Positions 1 through 27,023 of a DNA stretch of 64,000 nucleotides are shown piece after piece. Below the pieces are notes generated by a model. The model was not told the DNA's origin. It did not search any database and worked only from the letters and a program-made list of their open reading frames with translations. Numbering within the stretch: position 1 is the stretch's first letter; each line of letters opens with the position of its first letter. This DNA comes from Liquidambar formosana (Eukaryota > Streptophyta > Magnoliopsida > Saxifragales > Altingiaceae), in assembly GCA_039720395.1 (NCBI GenBank), contig CM077833.1, positions 13,949,133-14,013,132 on the forward strand, in the 5' to 3' direction. A program made the translations under genes and the position numbers.

Positions 1-649
1 GAGGGAGGGTGAGGGATAAAGTAGACTTTTCATCTTTCTGTTAACACCGTTCATACCATTTAACGTTTAATGTGGCATGGGGGCACATTGCAACATTTTG
101 AACATTAAGGGGGTTATGTGAAACACCCCCCATACATAGGGGGGTTTTCTGCCATTTACCAAAAAAAAAAAAATCCAATTTTTACCTTCTATATTTTCAT
201 TTTTGTTTTCAAAAGGAAGAAATAACACCTAAGCTACATTGTGAGGGCTGAAAAATTGACTACTTTCCCTGTGGTAGTAGTATTTCTTAATCCACTGAGA
301 AAAAGGGTTAAAATATAAGTACTCTTGGCCTCTTGGGAGAGAGAACAATTAGGTGAGTACGTGTTGATATAATTTATATCAATTCTTGTTCCCGCATTAG
401 GAGTTATATCTCGTGTATTAACGGGTTACAAGTGCATTGGGTCAATGCATAGGGTACAACCCTTAATGCATCATGTTGATATTAGTTTGTGAACACCTGC
501 TAATCTGATTGAGATTGAATATAAACATATATGTGAATCATTGAAAATCTCATTGAGCTGGGCATTTGCAAATAGGTTGCTTGAGAGTTCATGATTGCCT
601 GTTTGGGTTCTACACCTCATTGCACATTAGTATATAACTTCTATCATTT

Positions 650-745
650 GAGATTTATTTATTTTATTTATTAACGATTAGAGGTATTTTAAGTCTTACT
701 CCCACTGAAATTCTAACCCAAACTATTCCCCTATCATTTGAGAAT
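650..745. repeat. Dispersed repeat, copy 1 of 3
   Basis: A T-rich lead followed by a phrase about lists of 'tcttactcccac' type and then 'ctaacccaaacta' recurs near 19124-19330 and 55917-56085. The shared order of short blocks shows a dispersed repeat family. No terminal repeats or coding capacity are visible in this copy, so its class is unknown. Confidence 0.35.
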
Positions 746-1198
746 TTGAGGGGGGCATTATTTGAGAAAAAACAGGTGGTCCATTTCTGGTTTACATCCC
801 TTTACAGATATGGAAGTGTATTTGTAATGGGGCCACATCTCAGAACAAATTCCTAAGCCGTAAATTGTAATGCTACTGTTATCCATAGCTTAGCTAAATG
901 GGTCATCCTTCGTAATGTCCTTAATCCAATCAATGTCAAGATTTGTTCCATCATCACCTTTTATTTTCAAAGTGGTTTAGGATGTCCTTCTTCTCTCCGT
1001 TTGCTTTAAAATATTTTTAATCTATAAAATTTCAACATTTGTAACAAATGATAGTGGCTCGCCGCAATGGTAGATGAGTGCAAATTCTCTGTGAAAAATT
1101 CTGTCATCTATTGGAACTGAAGCTTGAATTCAACAGATGAGATGTGGTGAGTCACAATTACCCTTTCAATAAATTCGATCTTTTTTTTTTTTTTTTTA

Positions 1199-1296
1199 AA
1201 GTTATTCGGGTTGGTTTAGTGGTGAGAGATGGTAGGATAAAAGGTAGAAGTAAGATAGATTAAGAGTTCAAACCTTTCTAATTATACTTAAAAAAA
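1199..1296 (+). mobile_element. SINE-like sequence (tRNA-derived, tentative)
   Basis: A box-A-like TGGTTTAGTGG (about 1213-1223) lies about 50 bases before a box-B-like GAGTTCAAACC (about 1264-1274), and the unit ends in a run of nine A. That order (A box, B box, A tail) is typical of short tRNA-derived SINEs. The copy is short and diverged, and no target duplication was found. Confidence 0.35.
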
Positions 1297-1354
1297 AAAT
1301 CACAATTTTTAGACTAATTCTACAGTACCCTAGCAAAAAAATAGCTATCATACA

Positions 1355-1565
1355 TATAAGGTCACTTAAAATGGTAAGTTGGTTGCTTTAAATGATAAGT
1401 AAACCACTTAAAATGGTAAGTTTTGTATAACTTCAAATGATAAGTGATCATTAAATAGTAAGTGAGTCCCTTCAAATGGTAAGTGGGTCATTTTAGACCA
1501 CCTCAAATGGTAAGTAAGTTACTTTTTAAATGATAAGTAGACTAATTCAAATGATAAATGGGTAT
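1355..1565. repeat. Degenerate minisatellite
   Basis: About nine imperfect repeats of a core resembling 'caaatggtaagt', spaced by 8-15 bases of variable sequence. Some copies read 'aaatgataagt'. It is non-coding and lies about 0.8 kb upstream of the kinase start codon. Confidence 0.7.
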
Positions 1566-2187
1566 GATATTCTAAAATCCTTGTGAGTATTATAGAATTA
1601 CCTTAATTTTTAACCTCTATTTTAAAAAGGAGAAATACTTATTAGTGGTACACAAGTCCTGTAGTTGCTCATCACTGATAAGTGACCACATCTCCACTAC
1701 ACCATCTATTCCAAAACTTGGACCTTAAAAAATTTAATTTAGATGCTGATGGGGTAGCAATTTTGTAAGCAAATAATTAAGGATTACTTGATACTTAATG
1801 CAGAGGAAAAATATCCCCCGCACTTGGCCCCTTCCACGTTTAGCCCATTTGACTGGCTCTTTCCAACCAGTCAACGCAACACCCAATCCACTTTCTATCC
1901 TTCAACCAATACAATAAAATAAAATAAAATAAAAGAAAAGCTATTGTGATGGTGTCCTCATGATGAGTTCGCGAACTCTTTCATATTTGAGGTATTATTG
2001 CATGAATATTTAGATACGCATTAATGTATCATATAATTGAGTAGAGGACCCTCAACTTTGATTCTGAGAAAAATATTTTATTATGTGTGAATTAAAAATA
2101 AATAAAAAGGGCCAGGGGAGTTCATAGGCTCATAGCAAGAGAAATGAGTGCACCCTCATATGAGCAGGACTCATAAAAGGATATATG

Positions 2188-2196
2188 TATATAAAA
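2188..2196 (+). promoter_or_regulatory. Candidate TATA box of the CDPK gene
   Basis: TATATAAAA lies 159 bases before the ATG at 2355 and is followed by a GA-rich leader (about 2270-2340). This is the expected layout of a plant core promoter with a purine-rich 5' UTR. No transcription start can be read from sequence, so this is inference. Confidence 0.45.
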
Positions 2197-2354
2197 TTGT
2201 TAGATAAGATATAAAAATGAATATTTTCATTGGAAAAAGAAGACCCATCCAGAAAATAAAAAACGTGAAACGAGAGAGAGAGAAGAAAAAGAACAGAGCC
2301 TGAGAGTGGGAGAGAAAACACAGAGATCCAATTTGAGAGAAGATACACATAGCA

Positions 2355-17818
<15,464 letters not shown>

Positions 17819-19739
17819 GATAACTGGAAGCAGTCTTTTGTATAGTTATGGAAAATGCAATTGTAGAAGGAATGCATTATTATTAGTTAAATGTTCAAAG
17901 CTTCATGATTCTTAGCTTTTATTTGTTCAAAATGATGTTTACTCTTCTGAAGGTTTGATGATGAGGTATTTTAATTTGACCATAATGTTCCTACATCCTT
18001 TCAAAGAATCAGTTTGACTTGTAACAGAAAAAACAGCTCTAATAGAAAAAGAATGCTATCATGCATTGAGTCCTTAGGGGGCCAATTACATTATTATATA
18101 ATTGTTTGTTATATATTAACTGTCATTAGGTTGTAGTAATAATTAAATTTTATTTTATTAGTGTATTATATTAATTTATAAATCAATATAATATCAATAT
18201 AGTCTTAATAAAGAGATGTACAAAATTTATTCCAGTCTCCAGTTTATATATACATTTATCTTTAACGAAAAATATACATATATATACACTGTTTAAAGAT
18301 TGGGGGCCACAAGTTGGCAATTTTTTGTAACTCAATCAGTGACTCATATTTGCCAAATTCATCGTTTAATTGGATAGTCTTTACATATAAGTCATGCATT
18401 TCAAAAATCAAGTTGATAAAAAAAATGATTAATAGCAAGTGAACATTAACATCGGAAATCCTATTTTGTGGGTTGTCCTTATTAAACTTATTCTCATAAA
18501 AGAAATGATTGATCCCCAAAGCTTGCAATAAAATCTAATCCATGTTGTTGAGGAGGGGTGAAAACTTCTCCAAAATGGATAGCTCACTAATATTCTGCAT
18601 TTTCTAAACAGTTTCCTTGGCCCTTGTTCATCAGTTGGTAGGAATTCAGACTTGCTCCACTGAGGTTCACCTCTTTTCGATGATATTTTAGCTAAAAGAA
18701 CTAGATTTTGTAAATTTATAATGGTATGATCTTCCTCTTCCCTCTTTCTTTTTTTTTTCTTCCTTTTTTTTTTTTTTTTTTAAATTTTTGGGGCCAAGAG
18801 TCTTCCTTCCTTTTGTGACTGCCTATTATATTTATGAAGTTCTTCCCTTTATCAAAAAGGGAGAGGGAGGGTGGGAGTGTTAAGCATGACTGCTGAGTTC
18901 ATATATACCTGCAGAATTTAGAATTATCTCACACAAAAAGCAGAAGCAACAAAGTTATAAACAATTTCCTCAAAGCATTTAGGTGCGTTATGGAGATTTG
19001 AGACTTGAGAGCAAGCAATAGTAGGACCTGAATTAGTTCCTTGAGAAATAATCTGATTCCTATGCTTCTAACAAAAATAATGTACCAAAATAACCACTTT
19101 TAAAAAAGATATACGTCAATCAATATTTTTTTTAATTATTAACAATTAGTATTCTAAATCTTACTCCTACTATGGTTTCAGTCTAAACTAATCCCTTAAT
19201 GGTTTGAGTAAGATGCCTCATACTCAGACATATAACGATAATTGCGAGAAGTTAAAATAATGATTTTTGAGGAACACACCCGAGCCTTGACCTCTTGTCA
19301 AACTTAAATCGATATTTAAAATATATCTAATCCAATCATTAAAAGTTTTCGCTAATGACATGATAATCTAATAACATGTTGTTCATTTGTTGATATTGGT
19401 GGGTTAGGAATAAGGATAAATTCCTTAGATTAGCATCCCAAAAAAAAAAAAAAAATCCAAAAAACTTAATGGAGGAAGACAATTATGATCAATGACATTT
19501 TAAATGATTTTTCCAAAAATCACAATTTTGTAAGTATGGTCGAAAAAGAAACGAAATCTCGTGGACATCATTGTCCAAAAAAATTTGATATTGTTTAATA
19601 AAAAAATATATTAGGACCTTGCAAGGGCTCAAATCATGGCTATAAAAAAGAAGGGAATGCCACTGTCAGCCCTTTAAAAAGGGTGTTAAAACTCCATTTT
19701 TTTTATATAAAAAAAAATTCACTAAAAAAGAGGGGAATG
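17819..19739. other. CDPK 3' region and spacer
   Basis: About 1.9 kb of AT-rich DNA after the kinase stop codon. The first few hundred bases are presumably 3' UTR; an AATAAAG at about 18207-18213 is a possible poly(A) signal. A long T tract lies at about 18765-18781. No gene is seen, including on the minus strand, where the longest frame (18262-18528) has no recognisable features. Confidence 0.6.
19124..19330. repeat. Dispersed repeat, copy 2 of 3
   Basis: T-rich lead, then CTTACTCCTACTATGG, TAAACTAATCCCTTAATG, GATGCC and a TGATTTTTGAGGAACA block. The same blocks occur in the same order at 55917-56085. No inverted termini are seen, and the class is unknown. Confidence 0.5.
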
Positions 19740-19742
19740 TTA

Positions 19743-20126
19743 GTGTGTGTTTGGATTACTGTTTCAAAATAAAAAGACCTTTTACAAAAAAGTATTTTCT
19801 AAACGTTATTTTTAAAAAAACATTTGAAAAAAATTGAATGTTTAGTAAACATATATATTTAAAAGTCATTTTGTGTAGAACAAAAAAAAATAAAATAAAA
19901 ATTAATACTTTTTTAGTTTTATCTCTTACACTCTTTTGCCGTTTCGCAAACATCATTTTGAAAAGCTATCTTCAATAACTTTTGCTAAATTACCTTTTAA
20001 AATAAATGACTTTTTTTCCTAAAAAACAGTTCGAATGATTTACCAAACGCTTATAAAATAATAAAAATGACTTTACTTTTCAAAAAGCCTTTTTGAACCC
20101 TTTCAAATGATGCACCAAACGCCCAC
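19743..20126. mobile_element. PIF/Harbinger-like MITE (384 bp)
   Basis: The left end GTGTGTGTTTGG and the right end CCAAACGCCCAC are inverted repeats, flanked by TTA on both sides (19740-19742 and 20127-20129). Size, 3-bp target and lack of coding sequence fit a Tourist-type MITE. It ends about 200 bases before the L21 start codon, so it lies in the promoter region. Confidence 0.65.
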
Positions 20127-20321
20127 TTAGTCTTTTACCTTAAATTTTTCAAATTTTTTTGCCAAGGGTCTATCCAAAAGAAAATGGAGTATGTATATTA
20201 CTAAGGGTATATCAGTCATTTTATAACAGGGAAATGGATAGGATTGCAGCAATATCACAAAACGCAGCCATGGTCTTGAAAGACAGAAGAGCGAGAGCAG
20301 CTCTCAAAGTTCAGCAGAAAA

Positions 20322-22034
20322 ATGGCATCAACAACCCTCACCTTCTGCTCTTCATTCACAGCCACAGGAAGACTCCCTCAGAAGCAAAACCTATCAACAA
20401 CACTTTCTCTCTCTAAAACCAACCTCAACTTTCTCTCTCCTACCACTCCCTCTCTCTCTTCCCACAGACTCACCTTCTCTCCAAAACCCGCATTCTCATC
20501 CCTACCCAAATTTTCTGAATCCGAAGCGCCCGTCCTCGAGTCCGAACCGGAGTCGACCGATTCGGAACCCGCCCAACTAGTTGAAACAGCGACCCCAGTG
20601 CCCAAACGTGAAGAAATTTTCGCTGTGGTTATGGTAAGTGATGAAAATTCTGGGTGTCCTCTGCTTTTCTTGAGCCATTTTGGGGCGACCCAGATGATAT
20701 TTTTGTTTTTTTTAGAGAGATTTTTTGGTGACCCAGATGATATATTTTTATTGTTATTTATGCTTTTTGAGTCATTTTGGAGCTACCCAGATGATATTTT
20801 TGATTGTTACGTATGTTTTTTGATATGGGTTGCTGTGTCTTGGCCTTTGTTTAGATTGGGTCTCGCCAGTACATTGTTTTCCCTGGACGATTTATCTACA
20901 CCCAAAGACTTAAAGGTGCCAATGTCAATGATAAGGTAATGATTTGTCATGAGTTTTTGTTTTTCCTTAATCTTTGTTTCGATTTATCCAATATTTTATC
21001 ATTGACTATTGAATTTTATCATGGGTTTTTGGACTATTGTATTGTTCTCATTGAGTGGTTTGATTAATACTTTAGTGTCTTAAATATCTTGTGATTATGA
21101 TTTGCTTAGTAATAACATACATTTTCATGACCTTTTTTTTTTTTTTTTTTGATGAAATACATTTTCATGAAATTTAGGGCCTGAACTATTTATTCTTTTA
21201 ACATTCAACCTTTTAGGGAGGTTCTGAAATTTTGGCAGTAAATTCAGTCATTTGAACAAGTTTGGATTAAAAACAATTTCTGGAATTTTCGATTTAAAGC
21301 TATGGGATTGGTGGTGTGATTTTATTGAAGAAATCTTGTACAACACATTGATTATACTTACTCGATATGAAGGGGGGCATTGAGAGAGTGAACAAGGTTT
21401 TTGAAACAATTTTACAGAATGCACACATTTATAGATTTCATTTGGATGAAAAATATGGCTTAGACTCTTCAAGGCACCCTTTCAGAAAGGCTCTTGCTGA
21501 TATAACCGTGTTATACTAAAGCTAAGTTGTCTCCTATATCTCCAATGCCCCCCCTAGTGCTCCAAGAATCCTGCCGGCACTCAATAAAAGGGTTCATGTC
21601 CCAATTCTTTGATTGACTAGTTATCTCATTGTGTAAATTACTCAATTGTGATACATTTTTTTATGGAAGTCATGTTTTATTGAATTAGCTCCCCATGCCA
21701 TTTGTTTGATTGGTCAAGCTTTTTAAATGCAGGTTTTCACCTGATAGTTATTCTGTCCATGCTTGAATAATATTTTATGGACTTTCTTTGTTTTTTTCTT
21801 GTCCCAATTCTTTGATTGACTAGTTATCTCATTGTTTAAATTACTCAATTGTGATACATTTTTTTATAGAGGTCATGTTTTATTGAATTAGCTCCCCATG
21901 CCATTTTTTTGATTGGTCAAGCTTTTTAAATGCGGGTTTTCACCTGATAGTTATTCTGTCCATGCTTGAATAATATTTTATGGACTTTCTTCTTCTTTTT
22001 TTTTCTTTCTTTGTGTGTGTGTGTGTGTGTCTTT

Positions 22035-22068
<34 letters not shown>

Positions 22069-22127
22069 CAGTGTTGTCCACACTCATGCCTAGGTGCATG
22101 TTCAAGGATCAGGTATGCAGCATCCTC

Positions 22128-22166
<39 letters not shown>

Positions 22167-23219
22167 ATATCTAATGTTAACATCAGTCTTGTCCACTCGT
22201 GCCTAGGTGCATGTTCAAGGATCACTAAAGCAATATTAGGCTAGGGATATCTAATGTTAACATCAGTGTTGTCCACACTCGTGCCTAGGTGCATGTTCAA
22301 GGATCGGGTGTGCAGCGTCCTCATTGTGTGTGTGTGTGTGTGGATATCTAATGTTAACATCAGTGTTGTCCACACTCGTGCCTAGGTGCATGTTCAAGGA
22401 TCACTAAAGCAATATTAGGCTAGGAATATTAGGCTAGGTGTGCAGCATCCTCATGGTTTCTGTTCATGCTAAGTGACACTGTCTAAACTCTTTAGAAGTT
22501 GCAATCATGCAGCACATACTTGTTCTGAAACAATGAGGTAGGTCAGCCAATGTTACTTACAAGAAAGCACCACAAACACAACCCAACTAGGAAGTATAGG
22601 TCAATTGAAACCCAAATTCAAGTAATCCTTTTTACTATATGTGTGCACAATGGGGCTAGTAACAATAGGACTCTTTTGTGAGCAGAGGGCCTCGGTTAAT
22701 CTAGATATCTTTCCCAGAAATGGCTCTCAAGTTTTTGACAAGATAGCATTGAGAAACATTTCATGCATTTGTTCATTTATACTGCTTATAGAAAATTCAG
22801 GCATTGGCTTTCAGCAATCCGTTAGCTACAACACATCCTTACACTCTTAAAACAAATTTTTGGGTCCAATGGATGTGCAATTCACTTTCCCTGCAAGGTC
22901 TTGTTAGACATTGGCATGTTTCACTACAAGGACATGATTGAGAACACAAAACTAAACTGAAACTATAGAGAACGTACTTCTATCATATTGAACCTAAAGA
23001 AATTAAAAACCGAGCTATTGGGCTTGGTGGCGTGGCTTGTACACTGCTGAGCAGGTTGAACAAGACCCTTGGGCATAGTTTTTAGGTAGCAGTTATCTAG
23101 TAGTTGTGGGGTCCGTAAAATAATGACTTAAACATTAAATGGGCTTGTTTTTAAGGATTTGATAGAAAAATTTTAGTATCAGTAACACTTGATGTTGATG
23201 AGAAAAGAGATAAGAAAAG

Positions 23220-23270
<51 letters not shown>

Positions 23271-24475
23271 CTGATGTTAAAATGTAATGTTCATGATGTA
23301 TGTTGTGGTCTGTGCCTTGATATTAGTTATTTGATATTGTTATTGGTGTTTTTAAGTGAATATTAAATGCCATGCTGATTCCACTATGATTCTGGTTTTA
23401 TATTGATTTAGATTTTGATGTTTTATTATGTTTTTATCACTTCATTGTTGATTTTACAGTTAATGCTTTTATTTTCTTGTATTTGTTGCTAAAAGTAATT
23501 TGGTAGAGTTGCTTCCTTAAGGTTAGGTTCTGTTTAATCTGTTTGTTTAAAAAGAAATGTTTTTGTTTCGCTAGAGGAAATAATTAGTTATAGATTTAGC
23601 AATATCCACAGAATTAGCAATATGAAATATATACATCTTTTGAACATGTAAATAAAGTGATTACTCTCTTACCCAGGCATTTAGCAATTGTGGTCAGTAT
23701 AGCACTAGTGGAGTAGTCCAGCTGCCTAATTGTAATCAGATAATGCTTTTCATCATTTATGGCCTCTATAGCTATATACTGCCACCACATATATTTATTT
23801 ACCTACTCATCATTAATTCCTTAATTCAGTGAGCTGTAAAAATTGACATTTGCTCTGGATTTCTCACTGAATATTTCTGTCTTAATGGTGTGTTTAATTT
23901 TTGCTTCTTCTGCAGATTATCCTGAGTAAGGTATTACTTATAGGAACCAAAACAAGTACTTACATTGGAAAACCGGTGGTGCCAAATGCTGCAGTACATG
24001 CTGTAGTTGAAGAGCAGGTAGTTCACTGCCTCCCTAAGTTTTTTTTTTTTCGTTTGTATACATTTTTGTCCACTGTCTCAACTCGTCACTTGTACTCTTT
24101 CCATGCAGGGATTAAATCCTAAAGTCGTTGTTTTCAAGTACAAAAAGCGCAAGAACTATCGAAGAAATATTGGTCATCGACAGGTATTCTAAGAGGTTCA
24201 ATTTTATTGTTGACTTCTGGATTAGCCATTAGAATAGGATCGAGTGTGTGAACATTTTAGTGAATTCATTAGGCATTTTTATGTGCATTTCATACACTTC
24301 ATTCGTATATAATTAAGAACATTGATACTAGAAACACAAACATGATTCAATATTGCATTCATCCCATTGTAATGCTGTGGTGTGTTGTGACTCAATTATG
24401 CAGCCGAATACACGGATAAGGATAACAGGCATTACTGGGTACGAAGACTCTCCAGCTGTTACCCTTGATTCATAG
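20322..24475 (+). CDS. RPL21: 50S ribosomal protein L21, chloroplast precursor, 5 exons, 213 aa
   Basis: Nuclear gene for the bL21 subunit of the plastid large ribosomal subunit. Exons: 20322-20633, 20855-20935, 23916-24017, 24109-24183, 24404-24475 (642 nt, GT-AG junctions, frame kept, all introns phase 0). The first about 85 residues are rich in Ser/Thr/Pro with few acidic residues until SESEAPVLESEPES, typical of a chloroplast transit peptide. The mature part reads EEIFAVVMIGSRQYIVFPG..., then KVLLIGTKTSTYIGKP, KVVVFKYKKRKNYRRNIGHRQ and RIRITGI, the bL21 signature regions. Length matches the Arabidopsis protein (about 220 aa). Intron 2 is nearly 3 kb and full of tandem repeats. A strong-context upstream ATG at 20270 lies in another frame and overlaps the start. 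Confidence 0.93.
21598..22004 (+). repeat. Tandem duplication, 2 x 203 bp
   Basis: The block starting GTCCCAATTCTTTGATTGAC at 21598 is repeated at 21801 with only a few differences (for example TGTGTAAATT versus TGTTTAAATT). It lies in L21 intron 2. The high identity points to a recent duplication. Confidence 0.9.
22005..22455 (+). repeat. Minisatellite with higher-order A-B-A-B structure and GT microsatellites
   Basis: Four copies of a core containing GCCTAGGTGCATGTTCAAGG alternate between two followers: one leads to GCAGC(A/G)TCCTCATTGTGTG..., the other to ACTAAAGCAATATTAGGCTAG. Each pair is joined by GATATCTAATGTTAACATCA. (GT)n runs lie at about 22013-22068, 22133-22164 and 22325-22342. 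The whole array is in L21 intron 2. Confidence 0.85.
23223..23264. repeat. (CT)n microsatellite
   Basis: About 20 CT repeats in L21 intron 2. A shorter (CT)n lies in the presumed 3' UTR at about 24679-24708. Confidence 0.9.
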
Positions 24476-24675
24476 GACTTCAATTGTCAGATTTGGGCAA
24501 ATGCTGAATACTGCGATCAGTATGGTGGTGGTGAAATTTTCTTTTATTTGCTTTTCCTTTTTCTTTCTATTTTTTGTAGTTTGTTTGGAATGTGGAATTT
24601 TGTATGTAATTTTCTCTGGAAGCCTCACAGGTTATCATCTCATCATCGGATGGCTGTTTCTAGGGAGATTAGAGT

Positions 24676-24712
<37 letters not shown>

Positions 24713-25117
24713 GGTTATGGGTGTAGGATAAGGGGTTCTTCTAGGCTGGGGGTTATGGATGCATGCACCTTGAAAGACCCTGTCGACTGTTGAGAATGGG
24801 AACATCCAGCATTTTTTAATGGGAGCAGTGTAGATACCATTGAACCCCAGGCTCCCGTGTTCTAATTTTAAGAGTTGTGGGAATTATTTCATTTTCTATG
24901 ATTGCCTAAATTTTCATAACATTTTGGGCTATTTTTGAAACCATGTTCATGGGAAAATGACCTAAATTCATCTCTAAAGTGATTCTATTTGCCAATTCCA
25001 GGCATCTTTCTTCTTTCTTTCCCAAGCCTTCTCTGCTTCCGAAGGAAATAACTTCTATCACGCATGTCATAGAATTTGTACTAAAATATTCATCATTTAG
25101 ATGATAAAATTGCTCAC

Positions 25118-25149
<32 letters not shown>

Positions 25150-25252
25150 GGTTGTTGGGGTAAAGATAAAAAAAAAAAGAACAGATGCCTTTTATCAGGT
25201 TATAACCCAAGAAATGCACTTTCTCCTACCTCCAACCCTTGTAAAGTATTAC

Positions 25253-25448
25253 CCAAGGGAGTTAGTCAAGTTGGTAGGAAGAGAGTTTATCTATTTTATC
25301 AACTTGACTTTGATTTTTCCGAAGAATACTCCAGGAGTCAATTCATGAATGCATCAAGCTGATGTGAGGGAGTGTGCCTTTAAGGTCATCCGGGGAGGGA
25401 TTTAGTCGAGATACGTGCAAGTTGACTTAGACACTTTGACCGTTAAAC

Positions 25449-25452
<4 letters not shown>
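25253..25452 (+). mobile_element. SINE-like retroelement
   Basis: It begins with an A-box-like TTAGTCAAGTTGGTAGGAAG and ends with GGGATTTAGTCGAGATACGTGCAAG...TTGACTTAGACAC. That 3' part resembles a conserved 3' domain of plant tRNA-derived SINEs. It is followed by an (AT)n tract. The middle is diverged and no target duplication was confirmed. Confidence 0.5.
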
Positions 25453-25488
<36 letters not shown>

Positions 25489-25831
25489 AACCCTTGTAAA
25501 GTATTGCTAGCCAGGCAATTGTAGTTCCCAATTTGAACATACTGAAATAAATAACAAATAGCAACCTTTAGACTTGGAAATCCAAGGCTCATTTACTATG
25601 CTGTACAAGTTATAGAGGTCAAGCAATCATGCGTAAAACACTAAACGCTACGACACTCGGTAAATGCTTACTGAAAACACGCTAAACAGCCCCACTTGTA
25701 TACTCTTCTTTTTTTATTTTCGTTACTATTGTGGCCTTGTGGGGCCTTCTTGAAATGCTGTTTTCAATTATGCTATGCTTTCACCGACAAAGCAACTATG
25801 GGACTAGTAAATTGGGGTCCTGCTGAACCAT

Positions 25832-26068
25832 ATGGACATGATCTTCAGACGGTTTAATGATGTCGTCATTCTGTCGGGGGTTGAGCTTGCTAGCAAGCTA
25901 ACCAAACGATTACAAGATTTTAGCCAGGCAGATAACCCTGCTTCAGTACCGTTCAAAGGATGTGATCCATCATCCATCTTAGCTGGACTTGTAACAGGTC
26001 AAAAAGACAAACGATCTATCCTAGAGCTCATCAACAAAACTGTCCTACCGATGAATGTGGGAATATAG
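25832..26068 (+). CDS. Unrecognised open frame, 78 aa, doubtful
   Basis: Open frame from ATG to TAG with a balanced, protein-like composition (Leu/Ser/Lys/Asp mix, no low-complexity run), unlike the AT-rich frames around it. I do not recognise the product. There is no signal peptide or membrane segment. It could be an exon or decayed fragment of a captured gene, or chance. It lies downstream of the L21 gene on the same strand and antisense to the DedA gene's 3' side. Confidence 0.15.
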   Translation: MDMIFRRFNDVVILSGVELASKLTKRLQDFSQADNPASVPFKGCDPSSILAGLVTGQKDKRSILELINKTVLPMNVGI

Positions 26069-27023
26069 CTAATCCAATATCCCCTTAACAAGGATTCTAA
26101 CTCCAAAAATATATTATTCTAAGAAAATGGCAACAGCAATCAATAGTGTTGTAACAGTGAACCTTGTTAAAAACCATAGTAACCCGAAAGGCCTAATGAT
26201 ATCAGTGCCCAAATGCCCACAAAGGCAAACCTGAATCATCTTTACGAGATGCTTCTGACAAACACATCAGCTACAAAGAGAATCAAATCCTGAAAATGTG
26301 GCATATCGTCATAGCTGTGATATTGAGTGTTTCTATCATCATCATCAACATCATCGCGTATAACCGGTTAATATGATACCAATGAAACAGAGACCGCAAT
26401 TCTTACGTGCCCAACAATGAAAGGGGAATAAAATGATCATTTTGGAGAATTCTTTAGCAATAAAGTACTGATCCTTTTCCGAGAAAAATAAATAAATGCA
26501 AAACAAATGGTACCAAATCCAGCTAAGGCACTCATCAATTGATGGCTTTACGATCAAAGTTGATGATCTAACCTTGAACGCATTTAATATAGCTGCTACA
26601 AACAGATTCTATTTTCCAATTCATTCCAGGATAAAATAATGGAAAGACCCTTCTAGGAAAAAAAAAACACAAAAAAAAATCAGGCTACCAATTGCTGACA
26701 TAATCAATTTTGGGAGATGTTCGGAGTTACACAAACATGGAATAAAAAGGAACCTTCTTATTTCAATTTTATATTTTCCACGTTTTCTTTTTTCTTTTTT
26801 CTTTTTCTTTTTCGGGGGTGCTTATACAGGGTAAGGAGTCAACCTGTGTGTCACAAGCACAGATGAAAACCCACCCTCTGGTGCTGAGTGGCAAGAAAGA
26901 TGAACTTTAACAAGGGCCCTGCACCACAATTCCTTTTGTGTCTGGCAAATTGTAAAGATCCAAGATATCCAATACCATAATCCAACTTTTAATTAGAAAT
27001 GTGGGGGGCCTCACTGAGAACTT

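Larger units (their letters stand above)
1..2187. other. Upstream spacer, no gene seen
   Basis: AT-rich non-coding DNA upstream of the kinase gene. I see no open frame with a recognisable product. It contains a copy of a dispersed repeat (about 650-745), a SINE-like stretch (1199-1296) and a decayed short tandem repeat (1355-1565), listed separately. The first 170 bases carry G-rich and A-rich tracts and look like an old transposon fragment, which I cannot classify. Confidence 0.6.
24476..27023. other. Spacer between convergent genes L21 and the DedA gene
   Basis: About 2.5 kb between the stop codons of two convergent genes, so it holds both 3' UTRs. It includes AT microsatellites (about 25118-25150 and 25450-25486), a SINE-like unit and one unrecognised open frame (25832-26068). 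Confidence 0.6.

Noticed and set aside
23000..23110. tRNA-like phrase with GGTTGAACAAGACC in L21 intron 2
   Set aside because: No convincing A box and no cloverleaf; not called as tRNA or SINE.
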